Positions 5,463 to 7,151 of a stretch of 7,151 bases of DNA are shown piece after piece. The stretch is from the NCBI GenBank assembly GCA_014534385.1, contig JACVRP010000193.1:1-7151 (forward strand), read 5' to 3'. Below the pieces are notes generated by a model. It ran no database searches. It was given only the letters and a program-made list of their open reading frames with translations, and was not told where the DNA came from. The DNA comes from Cyanobacteria bacterium Co-bin13. GTDB lineage: Bacteria > Cyanobacteriota > Cyanobacteriia > Phormidesmidales > Phormidesmidaceae. The position numbers and the translations under genes were made by a program. Position 1 is the stretch's first letter; each line of letters starts with the position of its first letter.

Positions 5463-5707
5463 ATTGCAGCCCGTCATTTGGCCCATTTTCACAGCAATCC
5501 GGGCAGCCTCTAACTGCACGGCTGTGCCCCGACTTCTCCGCTTTATGAGAAAGTGGACTATTGGGATGCTCTGATTCGCTAGCTCCAAACTGTAGGACTA
5601 GCCCGAGTACCGACCTTCCCAAGCATGAAGGTCTGCGCCCAACTTTGAGAGTCCTCCTATAGAGGAATTCTCTGCACAACATTCGTTCAGGCTAGGGTGA
5701 GTTTGAC
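5463..5707 (+). promoter_or_regulatory. Upstream region of fabD with several hairpins; must hold the fabD promoter
   Basis: This stretch follows two terminators, so fabD should have its own promoter here, but I find no convincing -35/-10 pair. Four hairpins are visible. GGGCA/TGCCC plus GCC/GGC with a 2-nt bulge spans 5501-5529. TCCGCTTT/AAAGTGGA is an 8-bp stem with one G-T pair at 5537-5557. GACCTTC/GAAGGTC is a perfect 7-bp stem at 5612-5633. A bulged 10-bp stem spans 5647-5672 and carries a TATAGA hexamer (5658-5663) at its loop. The short minus-strand ORFs across this stretch look random. AGGGTGAG at 5694-5701 is a partial SD for fabD. Confidence 0.45.
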
Positions 5708-6598
5708 ATGACAAAGACAGCATGGGTATTTCCTGGGCAAGGGTCGCAAGCCGTCGGTATGGGCGTAGATTTGCTGGAGTTGCCGGGGGCAAAGGCTAGA
5801 TTTGAAGCGGCAAGTACCCTGCTGGGCTGGTCAGTCCTCGATACAATTCAAAGCCCGGAGGACAAGGTTTCTAATACGCTCTATACACAGCCCTGCCTGT
5901 ACGTGGTTGAGAGCTTGCTGGTGGATTTGCTCAAAGAGCGAGGACATCAGCCTGACCGGGTAGCCGGGCACAGCCTGGGAGAATACGTGGCGCTCTATGC
6001 TGCTGGCGTTTACGACTTTGAGACGGGACTGGGGCTGGTCAAGCGCCGGGCCGAGCTCATGTCTCAGGCTTCAGACGGGATGATGGCTGCTCTAATTGGC
6101 TTTGACCGGGAGGAGCTGATGGCCAAGCTGGAGGCCACGCCCGATGTGGTGCTGGCAAATGACAACAATTCTGGCCAGGTTGTTATCTCAGGTACGCCTG
6201 CAGCGGTGGATGCCGTGCTGGCTGGGGTCAAGGCCAAGCGGGGAGTCAAGCTCAACGTCAGTGGGGCCTTTCACTCGCCGTTGATGGCAGAGGCCGCCTC
6301 AGAGTTTCAGGCTGTTTTAGCACCAGCCGCGTTTCAGCCGGCACAGGTGCCGGTACTCTCTAACGTTGATCCCACACCCAGCGTTGACCCCCAGGTGCTC
6401 AAGGAGCGGCTGGCTCAGCAAATGACCGGATCGGTGCGGTGGCGCGAGATTTCTTTGCAGCTGCCGCAGGAAGGCATTGAGCGGGTGATGGAGGTCGGCC
6501 CTGGCAATGTGTTGACCGGACTGATCAAGCGCACCTGCAAGGATCTAGATCTGGTAAACGTGGGCACCCTGGCCCAGCTGGAAGCGGTAGCTGGGTAG
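5708..6598 (+). CDS. fabD: Malonyl-CoA:ACP transacylase (FabD)
   Basis: FabD moves the malonyl group from CoA to ACP, supplying the extender unit for every round of fatty acid elongation. The 296-aa product is of normal length. It has the N-terminal FPGQGSQ motif with Q11, the nucleophile elbow GHSLGEY with S89, a conserved arginine in the KRRAELM segment (112-118), GAFHSPLM with H189, and the C-terminal EVGPGNVLTGL. ATG-5708 gives the expected short MTKTAWVFPGQGS start and has a partial SD 6 nt upstream. The gene lies 363 bp after fabH, beyond the terminators, and 8 nt before plsC, so fabD and plsC probably form a separate transcription unit. It contains no HIP1 site. Confidence 0.97.
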   Translation: MTKTAWVFPGQGSQAVGMGVDLLELPGAKARFEAASTLLGWSVLDTIQSPEDKVSNTLYTQPCLYVVESLLVDLLKERGHQPDRVAGHSLGEYVALYAAGVYDFETGLGLVKRRAELMSQASDGMMAALIGFDREELMAKLEATPDVVLANDNNSGQVVISGTPAAVDAVLAGVKAKRGVKLNVSGAFHSPLMAEAASEFQAVLAPAAFQPAQVPVLSNVDPTPSVDPQVLKERLAQQMTGSVRWREISLQLPQEGIERVMEVGPGNVLTGLIKRTCKDLDLVNVGTLAQLEAVAG

Positions 6599-6606
6599 GC
6601 AGTGTT

Positions 6607-7151
6607 ATGGCTCGATCGCGTGAACCGCTGACCAGTCTGCTGCTTTACCACCTGTTTAAATGGTCGGTGGTCAGCCCCATGCTGCACGTCTACTTTCGTA
6701 GCCGCATCTATGGAGCTAACCATGTCCCCCGACAGGGCAAGCTGGTGGTGGTGGCCAACCACGCCAGCGATTTTGACCCGCCGATTTTATCAAGCTGCGT
6801 GCGCCGTCCGGTGTCCTACATGGCTAAAGAGGAGCTGTTTCGGGTGCCGGTTTTGAGCCCAGCGATTCGGCTCTATGGGGCCTACCCGGTCAAGCGCGGT
6901 AGCGCCGATCGCAGCGCCCTGCGGGAGGCGATGAAGCAGCTCGACCAGGGCTGGGCTGTGGGCATTTTCCTGCAGGGTACGCGCACTGCCAATGGCCGCA
7001 TTCCCGCGCCTAAGTTGGGTGCAGCTCTGATTGCCGCCAAGACTCAGACTCCCCTGCTGCCCGTAAGCATCTGGGGAACTCACCTGATTTTCAAACAGTC
7101 GAAATGGCCTCGCCCCACGCCGCTGACGATTCGCATCGGTCAGCCGATTGC
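6607..7151 (+). CDS. plsC: 1-acyl-sn-glycerol-3-phosphate acyltransferase (PlsC family), truncated by the window end
   Basis: PlsC-family enzymes add the second acyl chain to lysophosphatidic acid at the membrane, making phosphatidic acid. From ATG-6607, 181 codons are visible and the frame is open to the right edge. The acyltransferase motif NHASDFDPP has H52 and D57 of the HX4D catalytic pair. Block II is represented by the conserved YPVKRGSADRSALREA segment (93-108), where R97 fits the usual arginine. Block III reads FLQGTRTANGR (121-131), with Gln where most family members have Glu (EGTR). Block IV is PLLPVSIWG (149-157). A mildly hydrophobic stretch near residues 11-30 could help membrane attachment. 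The start lies 8 nt after fabD with only a weak SD, so coupling to fabD translation is plausible. The family is certain; the substrate is inferred. Confidence 0.9.
   Translation, partial: MARSREPLTSLLLYHLFKWSVVSPMLHVYFRSRIYGANHVPRQGKLVVVANHASDFDPPILSSCVRRPVSYMAKEELFRVPVLSPAIRLYGAYPVKRGSADRSALREAMKQLDQGWAVGIFLQGTRTANGRIPAPKLGAALIAAKTQTPLLPVSIWGTHLIFKQSKWPRPTPLTIRIGQPI

Noticed and set aside
5461..5682. 73-aa minus-strand ORF ahead of fabD, with a CPDCC segment
   Set aside because: The composition looks random, with no domain and no clear RBS. The region is better explained as a non-coding leader with hairpins.

Overview
The window looks like chromosomal DNA from a cyanobacterium, possibly a filamentous Leptolyngbya/Phormidium-like form; the genus is a guess. 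Three things support this. There are eight perfect copies of the cyanobacterial HIP1 octamer GCGATCGC. There is a near-canonical RpaB (Ycf27) response regulator, a family typical of cyanobacteria and some plastids. The gene order rpaB-plsX-fabH-fabD-plsC, with radA divergent next to it, is one I know from cyanobacterial genomes.

Layout, left to right. A short unrecognised gene (about 10-402, +) meets radA (485-2053, -) tail to tail across a very G-rich junction. An unusually structured 481-bp intergenic region (2054-2534) separates radA from the divergent rpaB (2535-3263, +), which must use a TTG start. plsX follows after 38 nt, and fabH begins on the base after the plsX stop codon. A strong intrinsic terminator, apparently doubled, ends that unit after fabH. 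A 363-bp gap (5345-5707) holding several further hairpins precedes fabD, and plsC starts 8 nt after the fabD stop and runs off the right edge.

Functionally the right two thirds is a membrane-lipid cluster led by a light/redox stress regulator. FabD makes malonyl-ACP and FabH starts fatty acid chains. PlsX turns finished acyl-ACP into acyl-phosphate for glycerol-3-phosphate acylation, and PlsC adds the second acyl chain. RpaB controls high-light and photosystem genes. RadA is a DNA-repair and recombination helicase with no evident functional tie to the rest.

All five recognised proteins carry their diagnostic motifs and appear intact. I see no transposase, CRISPR array, tRNA, rRNA or defence system, and no clearly new multi-gene system. 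The least explained parts are non-coding. They are the mutually exclusive long inverted repeats between radA and rpaB, the hairpin-rich leader of fabD, and the G-quadruplex-prone junction at 402-451. Two protein details also deserve a look: a 50-55 residue insertion in RadA, and Gln in place of the usual Glu in the EGTR motif of PlsC.
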